From Pollenia angustigena (lineage: Eukaryota > Arthropoda > Insecta > Diptera > Polleniidae), in NCBI GenBank assembly GCA_930367215.1, contig OV884056.1:51212308-51276307 (forward strand): a DNA stretch of 64,000 nucleotides. Direction: 5' to 3'. Positions within the stretch are counted from its first letter, which is position 1. Each line of letters begins with the position of its first letter. Shown here one piece after another: positions 11,956 to 22,399 of this stretch. The notes beneath the pieces were generated by a model that saw only the letters and a program-made list of their open reading frames with translations, searched no databases and was not told the DNA's origin. Made by a program: the position numbers and the translations under genes.

Positions 11956-12725
11956 TAGGTTATGTTCAATTGGCAGCCAACAGGAGGACGGCTCACTTAG
12001 GTCCTTCTAGCGGTCCCTTTGAGATACCCTGAGTCAGTTACAAGAGTCAGCCAGTATCCACCAGATTATTACCCAGATATTACTGCAGACTCGAACCACC
12101 TTGACTCGCTGCAAAACAGAGAGATCGACCACAGTCCTGCACTAAACACAGCGTACAAACATGGCAATTCTGGTCTTCTAAAATAACTCATCTTAATAGC
12201 CACGAGACCGGGGCATTGGCAGAAAATGTAAAACACCGTTTCTCCTCCTTCTTATTTTTACAACTTCTACAGTAGTCATAATGACCCAGACCCCTCCTGC
12301 TCGTATGGGTCCCTATCGGCCAGTGGTCCATCATAACTGATATAACTGCCCTAATCCTTACCGCCAACGGCAATATAGTGCTGGCCATCAAGCAGGTTTT
12401 CTCACCCTGAGATCTCCTCTGAGCACTCCTATATGTCTTAAGTTTAATGAGAACCTTACAGCGAGTTAATAAAATGCCGATCAGGCCGTATACGCACATG
12501 GCGTCCAAGAGACAGTCCTGTTTGGCCAGGCCGTCGGCAGTTTGGTTCCCCAGGCACCAATGTGCCATTGTTCATATGCCAGCGATACCCATGTTCAAAA
12601 TCATGTTCAAAATCTCATTTAGAGACATCCGGCTTGCGCAGTTAACTTGTAGGTCGGGAAGAGACCAGCCAGATCTGCAGTGGCAACCTTGCTGTCGGTA
12701 AATATCCATATCGTCGCCTTAGAGT
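11955..12725 (-). mobile_element. LINE fragment (RNase H region), copy 1, decayed
   Basis: Read on the minus strand, this is the 3' part of a non-LTR retrotransposon. A TDSKVAT ribonuclease H motif is encoded near 12690-12710. An intact frame (12188-12568) then contains GNQTADGLAKQ and a downstream CRSC...C cluster ending in CFTFSANA. It aligns along its length with the better copy at 38424-39208 but is frameshifted. The 3' tail is a short TAACC-like tract. No target duplication was recognised. The RNase H-bearing groups I, R1/LOA and some Jockey relatives are possible. Confidence 0.75.
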
Positions 12726-13434
12726 GTAGTGATGGAAAATTCAGTACTATAGTACTATTTTCAGTACTTTTTCCTTTCAAAAATTCCACGGTACCCCCAC
12801 GTCCCTTTTAGTACTATTTTCTTTTTGCCCAGTGATGCCAACTTCTTGAGAGCAAAAAGCACTTTAAAATTAAAAAAAGCACTAAAAAGCACTATTTCGA
12901 GCCAAAAAAAAGCGTAAAAAAGCACTAAGCTATTTTTACAATTAAATTAAACACAAAACAAGTTGCATTCGGCTGTGCCGAATATTATATACCTCCAAAA
13001 TTAAAAAAAAGGCTACGGCGTTGATGGGGACCATTTTCATTTAAGATTAAATAATAAATATATTTACATTTGTATATAAACATTTTTACATGTATTATTA
13101 TAGCTTCAATAAAAATAATATCATCCAAATCATTTAGAGTTTAAATTGGCCATAAAACAGTTTTTAAGTAATACAGTGCGAGCTCGATTTTGGTAACTCG
13201 AAAAAATATGGCCTGTTGCATTAAACTTAATGGCAGCCAGGGATGTCAGATGTGACGATTTTACGTCATTTTGACGATTTTGTTCACTGAATTTACCAAA
13301 ATGACGATTGACGATTTTGAATGTAGAGTCACTTAGGTGTTGACGATTTAATCCCGTCAATAAATTTAGTTTAAACTTTAATCTTTCATCAAATTTTTAA
13401 CACTTTAATCTGTCAAGTAAAGTTTTTTTTCTTA

Positions 13435-13605
13435 CCGAACGTTTCCACATGCAAGTAATTACTTGCAAGTAGTGTATACGTATTATCAACAAAAAATCGA
13501 GGAAACAGCCGATTGGCTGAATGAACAAAAATTGTGTGAATGTTAGTGAAAAAGTGTCAGTGTATTGAGTTTTTCGAACTTGCACTTGCATGTGGAAACG
13601 GGGGG
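13435..13605 (-). mobile_element. MITE, Harbinger-like, 171 bp, copy 2
   Basis: TTA flanks stand at 13432-13434 and 13606-13608. The termini share CGTTTCCACATGCAAGT. It is the inverted relative of 11386-11557, nested inside the inner hAT. Confidence 0.75.
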
Positions 13606-14840
13606 TTAGTTAATATATGTATATAGAGGCGAATATATATTTATATCTACTAGCGGACTCGACGAACTTCGCCTCGTCCCAATTTTAAGCCTTCAGACAA
13701 ACTTTAGAGTAATATGATTTATTAATATGATTTATTTGAATGGAATCAGTAGAGAGCGATTTGATGTACAAAAATCTATAAATCACTAAATATATAAACC
13801 ATCTTTAAACGCATAAAATTTGGCGTTTAAACTACCAACACAGACCATATGAATTTGATAAGATTTATCGTAGTGCTGTCACATGTTATTTTTTTACCAC
13901 ATATAACACATGGGAGAATGATTTATAGTTGCTGAGTTTAAACTACATATAAATTCAAGTTTAGTTCAACTAAACCAGCGTTTAAACCATCAGTGGTTTA
14001 TTAGCCATTATTGTACAAGTTTTTTTTTAGAAAAACTAAAAAACAACTAGTTAATATTAGTCAGGGCCATTTTTTGATGTTTTTTTTTTTATATTGGCAG
14101 GACGATTTTTCGAAAAAAAATAATCTGACAGCACTATTTCACTTGTTTGTTTTATTTGAGTACAATAACTGCCTGCTTTTAAAACACGAGTGCAAAACTC
14201 CTTCAAATTACTGCCTGCTTTTAGATCGCGAGCACAAAAGTGACTCGTTTAACTAATATTTAAAACAAAATTTAAAACTGTCCATTCCTTAAGGGGTTCC
14301 CATACAAAAAGTTTAACACAGACTAGAAATATATTGAAGAAAACGTACCATAACAGCCAAGGAGTCTCCTTAATAATTTTTCGAGACATACTTGCCCCTT
14401 ATCACCACTTCTTAAGGGGGCTCCCATACAAATATTGCGATTTATGAAATTTTTAAATTAATTAAAATTTTTTGACTTTTGTGAATAAAATCAAAAGTTG
14501 TTAACAGATTTTAATCATTTATAGCTGTAATTTTTAATAGATTTTTAACAAACAAAAATTTCGAAATGTTGATTAAAAATTATTTTTGTTGCCAAAAAAA
14601 AAATATGTTTCTAAAACGACAGCGCATGTTAGAAAAAAATTTATCGTTTAAAGGAAATTTTATTGCGGATTTTCGTTTTTTTTAGTATGTAATTTCAATA
14701 AACTAAACCGTTTTTGAACCGGAATTGGATTCAGCGTACCCCAAAAAGGTTTAAGCGCCAGTTGCCAAATTTTAGCACAGTGTAATTGTTTGATAAAACT
14801 TGCGAAAAGCAATAAAAAACATTTTTAAATATAACAATAA

Positions 14841-16090
14841 CAAGTTAGAGTGCTATATTCGGCTGTGCCGAATCTTTGATACCCTCCACCGACAGTTCGA
14901 ATGTTTAAGGAGTAATATCTGTATGATGTTATTATTATCTTAAACAGTGACGATTTGTTATTAATTATGGATTTAGTCGCCTGTTTTCCGGTAGTAGGGT
15001 TTATATGAGGCCTAGGGTAAATTATGGACCGATCTTCACGAAATTTCACAGTCTTTTTCCCAGTTCTATAAAACTTTGATGTACCAAATTTTGTTATGAT
15101 AGCATTATTTTTTACGGATTTAGGCGTACTAAACTGTTTTCCGGGAGTAGGGTTTATATGGGGCCCAGGGTAAATTATGGACCGCTCTTCACGAAATTAC
15201 ACAGTTTTATTTCTTGTCCTATAAAACTTTGATGTACCAAATTTTGTTATGATTGCATTATTTTTTAAGGATTTGGGCGTACTAAACTGTTTTCCGGGAG
15301 TAAGGTTTATATGGGGCCCAGGGTAAGTTATGGACCGATCTTCACGAAATAACACAATTTTATTTCTTGTCCAATAAAACTTTGATGTACCAAATTTTGT
15401 TATGATAGCATTATTTTTTACGTTTTTAGGCGTACTAAGTTGTTTTCCGGAAGTAGGTTTTATATGGGGCCTATGGTAAATTATGGACCAATCTTCACGA
15501 AACTTAACAGTTTAATTTCTAGTCCTATGTAACTGTGACTTGCCAAAATTTGTAATGATAGCATTGTTAGTTAGGGTTTTAGGCTTAATATACTGTTTTC
15601 CGGGAGTAGGGCTTATATGGGGCCTAGGGTAAATTATTGACGGATCTTCACGAAATTTCACAGCGTGATTTTCAGTTGAATAAAACGAATTGTTGCAAAA
15701 TCTTATATCATTCTGTGCATTTTTCCACCATTTATGTTAGTTTTTGTAACAAAATTATCAATTTTTTTAGGTGGTGGTTCCACATTTTGATTCATAGCTC
15801 AGACCCTATTGAACCGATTTTGCTGAATTTCAATCCCAAACTGCTTAGGATAACTACAAGCAATTTGACACCAAGTTTGTTGATTTCTTTTGAGTTTTTC
15901 GAAAGAGAGCGTGTTTTCAACAGACGGACAGACGGACAGACGGACATGGCTAAATCGACTTAAAATTACTCAAGGACCCAGAATATATATACTTTATAGG
16001 GTCTGAGATGAATAGTAAAAAAGTTTCACACGGAATGACAAACTGAATATACCCTCTTCACAACTAATTGTGGTGGAGGGTATAAAAAGA
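14841..16090 (+). mobile_element. mini-me/DINE-type Helitron-like element with 153-bp repeats, copy 1
   Basis: The left end is ACAAGTTAGAGTGCTATATT followed by the hairpin ATTCGGCTGTGCCGAAT. The right end is TGTGGTGGAGGGTATAAAAA. Near the right lie a GACGGACA-type (GTCY)n tract, a core ending GGCTAAATCGACTT, and (TA)n TATATATACTTTATAGGGTC, the hallmarks of dipteran mini-me elements, which are related to DINE-1/INE-1 Helitron-like elements. There is no long terminal repeat pair and no obvious duplication. A second copy, inverted, is at about 44178-45126. Confidence 0.75.
14920..15690 (+). repeat. 153-bp tandem repeat (5 units) inside mini-me copy 1
   Basis: The motif TTTTCCGG begins at 14984, 15137, 15290, 15443 and 15596, exactly 153 bp apart. 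Each unit carries GTAGGGTTTATATGGGGCC and AAATTATGGACCGATCTTCA. The same unit occurs three times in copy 2 (44665, 44818, 44971). Central tandem repeats of about this size are known in DINE-type elements of Drosophila. Confidence 0.85.
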
Positions 16091-16204
16091 AATTAATTGG
16101 ACTTTATATTTATACTGTGTACTTTTTTTCTTAACCTTTAATAATCAATGTACTTTAATTGCAACAAAAAAAGTTGGGAACCCTATATGTAGTTGTCCTG
16201 CGAT

Positions 16205-16630
16205 TTAACTTTGAATAATTAAGTTTAAGTTATCGACGTCCTTATTCTTCGCTGCTATTTTTGCCCGTTCACCAATCCAATCGAGATTTTTGTAGTTTTG
16301 TGCAATGCCAGGGAAGACTTTGCTGATGAGTTCCTCCTTGGACGATGTGAATTCACAAAAATTTTCAGGGAACGATATCAATCCATTCGAAACCTCAACA
16401 GGAATTTGGCCGTTGCCAAGCTCCAGCAGTTGTCCCGAGAATGTAGCAGCCGATGGGTCGTTCTGCAACGCGACTCTCATGTTTGTGGTCAATTGCAACT
16501 TCTGGACATGCCTCCACAAAGACGACGATTTCAGGCAGGCATTAAGTTCATCTGCAGCAGAAGATTTGGGGATGACGGGAATTGTTTGACGAAAATCTCC
16601 GGAGAGCAATATCAAAGCCGCACGAAATCG
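16205..16630 (-). pseudogene. Helitron PIF1-type helicase fragment
   Basis: A minus-strand frame open from 16810 to 16205 (201 codons) has a meaningless basic N-terminus. From about residue 62 it continues with LLSGDFRQTIPVIP, ADELNACLKSSSLW, KLQLTTNMRV and LGNGQIPVE. These are the characteristic GDFRQ and TTNMR motifs of the PIF1-like helicase domain of Helitron Rep/Hel proteins. The Walker A region, Rep nuclease and C-terminal helicase motifs are missing. It is a fragment of the protein and is not functional. It lies 115 bp from the mini-me element, inside the inner hAT, so one Helitron-type element may once have spanned both. Confidence 0.85.
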
Positions 16631-17016
16631 TCTTTTGGTTTTGTATAATTTTATACTTAATATTTTTTTATGTTTTAATAGAGTGATATATCCGTGTTTA
16701 TAAAAAAACGATTTTTTTATATGACGATTTTTTGACGGTTTTTTTTCAAAACTACTGACGATTTTGACGATTTTTTTTTTAAATTTTGACGATATTTCGA
16801 AAAAAAACATCTAACATCACTGATGGCAGCCCATATTTGATAAAAAAAACTTATATTTTATCGTTTAAATAAATCTAAATTTAAATCGTGCAAAGTTTAA
16901 TAAAACAATTGGCTTATGCTATTATCCAATTATTTTAACATATGTACGCTTCTGAATAAAGAACACACATAAGGTGTAAAATAGAAAAAACATGTATGTT
17001 TGCAATCTGATACTTA

Positions 17017-17670
17017 TGGTGTTTTCTTTTCTGACAACAATGTTCCATATATGCTACCATTCGTGCGGGTTTTTGTTCCATTCTAAAAATATATGCAAAA
17101 ATGTGAGAAGTTGTCGTTTTCCTTTCTAAACATGTTGCAACAATAAATGGCAAATTTGTTCCATTTCTTACCCGCAGTTATAACTGAGTGTGAGATAATA
17201 CCCTTTTTTGCATCTGCGTAAAGTACTTTTTTATGCAAGCAAGTATTTTTTTTTTCTTGTGTTGCGGACAATTTGCGTTATATGGTGATTTTTAGTTATA
17301 TTGTGATGGATATAAAAACTTTTTGTTTTTCGTTTGTTTTACTTTTATTTAATAATTATATTTTTTTTGTCGCAAAATTTTGAACAACAGCTGACATTAG
17401 TTATTGAAAATCAGTGCTGTTAACGCTTATGGAATGCAAAGAAAATTTAATGTTGAAAATTGCTACAAGCGTGGTGAATATCGCTTTTAGTACAAACTTT
17501 GCATTCAATATTTAACACGCTAAATACACATTAGTGTTGAGTGTAAAACGTAGCTATTATTTTGTTCCATTGTAATTTAGAAAACTGTATCACTTTGTAA
17601 GGGTTCGTGTAACCTAATAAATATATTACACAACTATAATGCATCATTTTTTTTAGAAAAGAAAACACCA
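17017..17670. mobile_element. MITE, Harbinger-like, 654 bp
   Basis: The termini TGGTGTTTTCTTTTCT and their complement are flanked by TTA (17014-17016 and 17671-17673). Copy B of the host hAT keeps the unfilled site GATACTTAGTCAAACC with a single TTA at 28732-28734, which proves the insertion and its 3-bp duplication. It is non-coding. Confidence 0.9.
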
Positions 17671-18298
17671 TTAGTCAAACCTTTTTTCAATAGCACTAGA
17701 GGTAGAAGTGCACAACACGTGGAAAACTTAAGCGCTGTTTTTAATTTATTTAACACTTTGCATATACCAAGCTACGGCTCTTTTTTTTGAAGTGTTTGCG
17801 TTTTTTGTACGGTTTCCGACTGCATTTTTTTTTAACAATTCCTAATATTTTTCAATCCATATTCTATCTTACCGAAATACATCGTTTTTATTACGATTAC
17901 TAAATAAGTTGTCAACGCTAAAATATGCAACGTTTCGTAAAATATCCAAATTGCTAGGAAGCCTAGCTCTAACCTCGTAAATAAAGTTTTTGGTAAAACG
18001 AATGTAACTTTCATTTATCACTTTTTTATCATTTGAAATCTTAAAATCTTTAAGAGCGTTCTGAAAATTGTACCGCAAATAGCAAAGTTCAACTTAATCA
18101 TCCTCTATATAATTGTATTTTTTAAAAATGGTAGAAAAAAAATAAAAATTGTAAAAAGCACTAAAGGCACTAACGAAAAATTTAAAAAGCACCAAGTTAG
18201 TGCTTTTTTTTAGTTTGGCACTATGGATAAACTTTTGGCGTTTTGAGGTATCAAAAAGCACCATAAATAGTGCCAAAAGCACTAAGTTGGCATCACTG

Positions 18299-18894
18299 GT
18301 TATGCCTCTTTGTTTATAAATTAGTGCTGGTTCACACAGGTCAAGTTTACTTGAACAGTTTTATTTAAATTTTCTTTTGAACTTGCGTTCACGTTCATGC
18401 ACAAAATTAATTTTTGTTTTCTTTTCCTTCAACTTTGTAGCTTTTTATTATATTACGGATGAAAAAAGAAAAGAAAAATACAAAACTGACTGGTACGGTC
18501 AAGTATGTACCCCTTTCCATTCTCTTTACCCCTCTCTCCTAAAAGGTTGAGACTTGAAGAGTCAATTTTTTTTTTAGCATTGACAACCAAGGTTGTGGAG
18601 TCGTCAACAAAAAGTACTAACTCCGTGTAAAACTAAATTCTAGCAAATTTTACAGGGCAGACAAAAAACTTTTAATGTTGTCTATTTCTACCTTTATTTA
18701 TTTATTTTCTAATATTCTAGAGTTCCAAATTGAAGTACATAAATGTTTTTCTAAATCGATGTGGCGTCTCTTTATCTTTTGAGCGGTATAAAAATGTCAT
18801 ATACTGTAAAAAATGAACTTAGCACGTTTATACCCTAAGCCTACAATATATCTTCCGATAATCCCAGTTCACCGCTCAGAGTGTAAAAAACTAG
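18299..18894. other. Spacer, nothing recognised
   Basis: No gene, terminal repeats or RNA gene was detected between the hAT element and the satellite fragment. Confidence 0.4.
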
Positions 18895-19115
18895 AAGTTG
18901 CTGTTGTTTCTGAAATAACGCTCAAATTAAAAAAGGATGTTTATTTGTGATCGAAATTGCTGTAGTTTCTCAAAAAAAGCTCAAATTAAAAAAAAAAAGC
19001 TTATTTGTGATCAGCTTCATTTTATACCAAAAATTTATTTTTTTCCAACCTAAAATGTTCTGTTGTATTCCCTTTAATAGCTCTCAAATTGAAAAAAGGA
19101 AATTTATCTGTGATC
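18895..19115 (+). repeat. About 110-bp satellite, locus 2
   Basis: Two to three diverged units of the array seen at 11560-11955: GCTCAAATTAAAAAAGGATG, TTATTTGTGATC and CTCAAATTGAAAAAAGGAAA. Confidence 0.6.
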
Positions 19116-19331
19116 ACTAGGGATGCGATGTCCATGCAAATGCATTTTTGTTGTCAATAGTCTAAGATCGATGTCGACTAATTATCATTACGAATCATTA
19201 AACTTGCGTTAAAATGGAATCGAATTGTTTTAGCATATTGTTGCGTATTTTAAAAAAATTCATGTTTTGGTTTCAAATGCATATTTTTACATATTTTAAC
19301 ATATTTGAGTGATATTTTATTAATTACATAT

Positions 19332-20119
19332 TCACCCCTATCGTGATTAACAAGTGGAATTTTGTTCCCATGAAATTTTCATTCCCCTCGAAGGGAAAAA
19401 AGCAATCGTGAATATCATGTGAAACATTGTTCACGCTATCAGTTTCAGTGAATGTAAAAAAAAGAAGAAATATTAAAAAAAATTAAAAATCAATAAAATT
19501 TTTGTTCAAAAATTTAGACGTATGTATATATTTTAATGAAAAGTTAAAATAATAAAGCAAAATATATACCCCCGTATTCATAAAAAACATTTCAGGTGTA
19601 TAAAAGGTTTATGAAACGAATTTTCTATGAAAATTTGTTCAATAAACCTTTTTTAAACAAAAAATTTTTTTATGAATACGGGGATTAGTATTGAAGGGAT
19701 AGTTTGACTAAAGTTAGTTTTTTTTAACTTTTTAACTTTAATGTAGTAAAATATTTTCCAAAATTCAGCCACCACGTCTTTCGAAAGCTTCACAAATCCG
19801 CAGGCAATCGACCTGTCGTTTTGCATTTTGTTGACCAATATATCGGTTTGTGCCTTATAAACGGATCTAGCCCTTAATATTCGATTTTTAAGGAGGAACT
19901 ACTTACATACATGTTCTGTTCCCTAGCAAAAATAAAGTGAGAAAATCTAAGGGAAATGTGAACAAATTAAGAGGGAAAAAATTTTTCACGATAAGGAGAA
20001 TATTTTCCCGTAAAATATTTTTTCACGTTATTATTCTCCTTTGAATTACAATTTTTCATGGGAGTTGTTCATGATCGCAAATATGCGGAAAGGGGAAAAA
20101 TTATTCACGATAGGGGTGA
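19332..20119. mobile_element. TIR element TCACCCCTATCGTGAATAA family, copy A
   Basis: Terminal inverted repeats of about 19 bp (TCACCCCTATCGTGA...) bound this non-coding element. Copy B is 31604-32926. After the nested MITE in each is removed, the lengths agree (about 669 and 663 bp). ATT lies just at or inside both ends in both copies, so the target duplication cannot be separated from the terminus and the superfamily is left open. Subterminal AAAAATTTTTCACG and TCCCGTGAA-like repeats are present. Confidence 0.75.
19569..19684. mobile_element. MITE, GTATTCATAAA terminal repeats, 116 bp
   Basis: The termini CCCCCGTATTCATAAAAAAC and their complement are related to those of 29427-30331. The right flank is TTA (19685-19687) and the left is ATA. 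The unfilled site in copy B reads AAAATATTTAGTATTGG near 32487-32502, showing TTA as the original target. Confidence 0.8.
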
Positions 20120-20140
20120 TTATAAAAAATGTCCATGTAA

Positions 20141-20285
20141 AGTCTGGGTTTACACTACGAAAGTTTTCTTCCAGAAAATCTAAGTTTATTGATGAGAGAG
20201 AAGAGAAAAATAGTATGTTCTCTTCCCCTCCCACCTACCAACTCAGACTTTCTGAAAGAAAACTTTCATATCGTGAACCCAGACT
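20141..20285. mobile_element. Short MITE, GTCTGGGTTTACA termini
   Basis: An inverted repeat of about 40 bp pairs GTCTGGGTTTACACTACGAA with GTCTGGGTTCACGATATGAA. The flanks show a TAAA/TAAA direct repeat. The loop is GA/CT-rich, like that of 8881-9028. Confidence 0.65.
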
Positions 20286-20319
20286 AAACAAATTTTTTTG
20301 TGGCTCTGCTTAAAATACA

Positions 20320-20960
20320 AGATTTTCAAGATTTCGACGAAAGATCCTTCCATTTTTAAGCAATGCAGCACATGGCCAAGGCTGCCAATATTTTATCCAA
20401 AACTGTTACATGTTATTTGCTTGACACATGAGTTATACCGAGTTGCAAAGGAAATTAGAATCTTATTCGATAAAATAATATTGCTTTATTGGTTTCATAC
20501 GGGAAAAAAACAAATTTAATGTATCTTTTTGGACCGTTACCACCGCCGCCATTATTAACAAGATGGGGAACCTAGATGCTGTGGAATACTATTCAAAAAA
20601 CTTTGAGCAATTTAAGAATTTTATTAAAGAACTTCTTGCTACCGATGCTAATGCAATTAAAAAAGGAAAAGATCAATTAGCATTTGTATTTTCCAACTAC
20701 GGATATATTGGCGAAACAATCATTTAAAAGTCAGCTCAATTTAATTGATATTGCAGAAAGTAAAATGAACAATGTGGAAGGAAGAATAGCCCAACAAATT
20801 AAAAAAAAAATCCAAAACGTTTTGCAAAACAATATAGGGTTTCAAAAAATAAAAGGTTTTACAACCATTTTAGATCTGGATCTCTAAATGAATTGGCTTA
20901 AAGGATGCTCCTAAAACTTCGGTTGACGTTGAGAGATTATTTTCCAAGACAGAATTACTT
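20320..20960 (+). pseudogene. hAT transposase pseudogene (C-terminal half)
   Basis: On the plus strand, in several frames, there are hAT-like segments: CLTHELYRVAKEIR (20425-20465), then TRWG...LDAVEYYSKNFEQFKNFIKE (about 20560-20635), and finally APKTSVDVERLFSKTELL (20905-20955). The last matches the hAT C-terminal dimerisation motif, (T)SVDVER(x)FS. Frames are broken at least twice by frameshifts and stops. The N-terminal BED finger and most of the RNase H-like core are absent. No terminal repeats around it were assigned, so it may be the relic of an autonomous partner for the non-autonomous hAT elements here; that link is inference. Confidence 0.75.
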
Positions 20961-21020
20961 TTCATAATATAAAAAAGTTTTTATTTGTTTTTACAAACCA
21001 ACGTTTAAATTAGTAATTTA

Positions 21021-21241
21021 AGGGGGGTGTGCTGGAAATCGCAAACGCAAAACGCAAGAATTTGGAGGCTGTTTATAATACACTTTTAATCAAATTTTTA
21101 TAATTTTTTTTATAAAATTCTGTTTAATAGAGAAATGTTTGTATAATATTTGTCATAAAATTATTTTATGACAGAAATCTTACTAAAAAACGACTTTTAA
21201 AATTCTTGCGTTTTGTGTTTGCGATTTCCAGCACACCCCTG
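21021..21241. mobile_element. hAT-like MITE, GGGGTGTGCTGGAAATCG family, copy 1
   Basis: The terminal repeats are about 40 bp (AGGGGGGTGTGCTGGAAATC at left, complement of CAGGGGTGTGCTGGAAATCG at right), with an interior close to 34388-34594. Both start CAGGG-like, as in hAT. The flanks GTAATTTA and TAAATAAA are not a convincing duplication. Confidence 0.7.
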
Positions 21242-21393
21242 TAAATAAAGTTTTAAAAAATATTGAACCTTTAAATAACAATTGACTGAATTTTTTATTT
21301 TAAATACAATTAAAAAACCCTCTTTTTATTGAAAATGTTCAAGTTTTTAGTGTATTTCTGTTATTATTTTAATGCATATTTTGGAGTTTTTAG

Positions 21394-22044
21394 CAGGGAC
21401 CGTAACAGTTATACCTTTTTTCATAAAAGTCAGATGAAAACAGTTATTTTTTGATTTTTATTTTTTTGAACAAAAATAACTGTTATTTTTTGATTTTTAT
21501 TTTTTCGATGAAAAGTAACAGTTATTTTTTGATTTTTATTTTTTCGAGCAAAAAGAAAAGTTATTCTCTAAAGAAATGTACGTGATTTAATAATTTAGTT
21601 GAATTAAAATTTTTATTTTAGTGTGTAATTATCATTGGAATTTCTTATGCACATTTAAATAATTATTAAAAGTCTTCTAAATTATAAAAACACATATTCT
21701 TTAGAGAATAACTTTTATTTTTGCTCGAAAAAATAATAATCACAAAATAACTGTTACTTTTGATCGAAAAAAATAAAAATCAAAAAATAACAGTTACTTT
21801 TGATCGAAAAAAATAAAAATCAAAAAATAACTGTTATTTTTGTTCAAAAAAATAAAAATCAAAAAATAACTGTTATTTTTGATCGAAAAAATAAAAATCA
21901 AAATTTTAAAAATAAATACATATATTTTATCATTGACAAGTGCATAACGAACAATATGGTATATCTGAATCAGTTTTTCGACGTTTACTTCTATGTGCTT
22001 TTTTTGTTTTAAAATTCCAATATAACTGTTATTTTCGGTCCCTG
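21394..22044. mobile_element. Foldback hAT element with mirrored 46-bp arrays
   Basis: The termini CAGGGACCGTAACAGTTAT and the complement of CAGGGACCGAAAATAACAG are flanked by a perfect 8-bp duplication GTTTTTAG at 21386-21393 and 22045-22052. The arms (about 21420-21570 and 21705-21900) are direct arrays of a roughly 46-bp unit containing AACAGTTATTTTTTGATTTT, in opposite orientation on the two sides. About 140 bp of spacer lies between them. The predicted single strand is a giant hairpin. It is non-coding; the 70-codon frame at 21800-22012 is a by-product of the repeats. Confidence 0.9.
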
Positions 22045-22104
22045 GTTTTTAGTGCATCTTTTATGCGCATATTTTCGATTTTTTAGTGCATGAAAATCTC
22101 ATCC

Positions 22105-22270
22105 CAAGTGATCACAATCAAAAATTAATTTTTTCCTAACAAAATAGAAAAAAACTTAAAGGTGCTGATAATAACACGCTCAAATTGAAAAAGGATGTTT
22201 ATCTGTGATCGTCTTAATTTTTCATCAAAAGTCGATTTTCATACCAAAATTAAAAAAAAAAATTTCTAAA
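22105..22270 (+). repeat. About 110-bp satellite, locus 3
   Basis: One full and one partial unit: CGCTCAAATTGAAAAAGGAT, TTATCTGTGATC and TTTTTCATCAAAAGTCGATT, as at 11560 and 18895. Confidence 0.6.
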
Positions 22271-22284
22271 ATCTTTGGTATCTT

Positions 22285-22395
22285 TGGAAAGGTTTAATGA
22301 GGATCTGGCCTAAGCAACTAGTGAAATGCGCATAGACACTAGCTTTCCCTCCCAATAAATTTCAGTGTATTTATCAAAATTGGGAATTAAGCACG
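22285..22395 (-). repeat. Dispersed repeat with GGCCTAAGC...GAAATGCGCATA, copy 2
   Basis: Inverted copy of the repeat at 7375-7575 and 34655-34790 (TGGCCTAAGCAACTAGTGAA, AATTGGGAATTAAGCAC). Confidence 0.5.
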
Positions 22396-22399
22396 TCAT

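Larger units (their letters stand above)
13238..16821. mobile_element. Inner hAT-type element, 3.6 kb, composite
   Basis: It is inserted into copy A. The ends CAGGGATGTCAGATGT and the complement of CAGTGATGTTAGATGT are flanked by a perfect 8-bp duplication ATGGCAGC at 13230-13237 and 16822-16829. Copy B (28131-29368) keeps the uninterrupted site 'TTAATGGCAGCCCATATTTG'. Subterminal GACGATTTTGACGATTTT repeats sit at both ends. The interior is cargo rather than transposase: a MITE (13435-13605), a mini-me element (about 14841-16090) and a Helitron helicase fragment (16205-16630). Confidence 0.9.
12830..18298. mobile_element. hAT-type element carrying two nested insertions (copy A)
   Basis: The termini CAGTGATGCCAACTTCTTGA and the complement of CAGTGATGCCAACTTAGTGC fit the hAT YARNG start. 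Flanking octamers TTTTTGCC and GTTATGCC agree at 6 of 8. Removing the two nested insertions (13238-16821 plus 8 bp, and 17017-17670 plus 3 bp) leaves about 1.22 kb, which matches the 1.24-kb copy at 28131-29368. Both copies carry ATTCGGCTGTGCCGAAT (one base altered in copy B) near the left end, and subterminal runs of AAAAAGCACTAA. There is no transposase frame, so it is non-autonomous. Confidence 0.85.

Noticed and set aside
12447..12701. Plus-strand frames over the LINE fragments (also 38469-38732 and 38958-39215)
   Set aside because: Antisense to the RNase H frames of the LINE copies.
16298..16648. Two plus-strand frames of 94 and 116 codons
   Set aside because: Antisense shadows of the Helitron helicase fragment.
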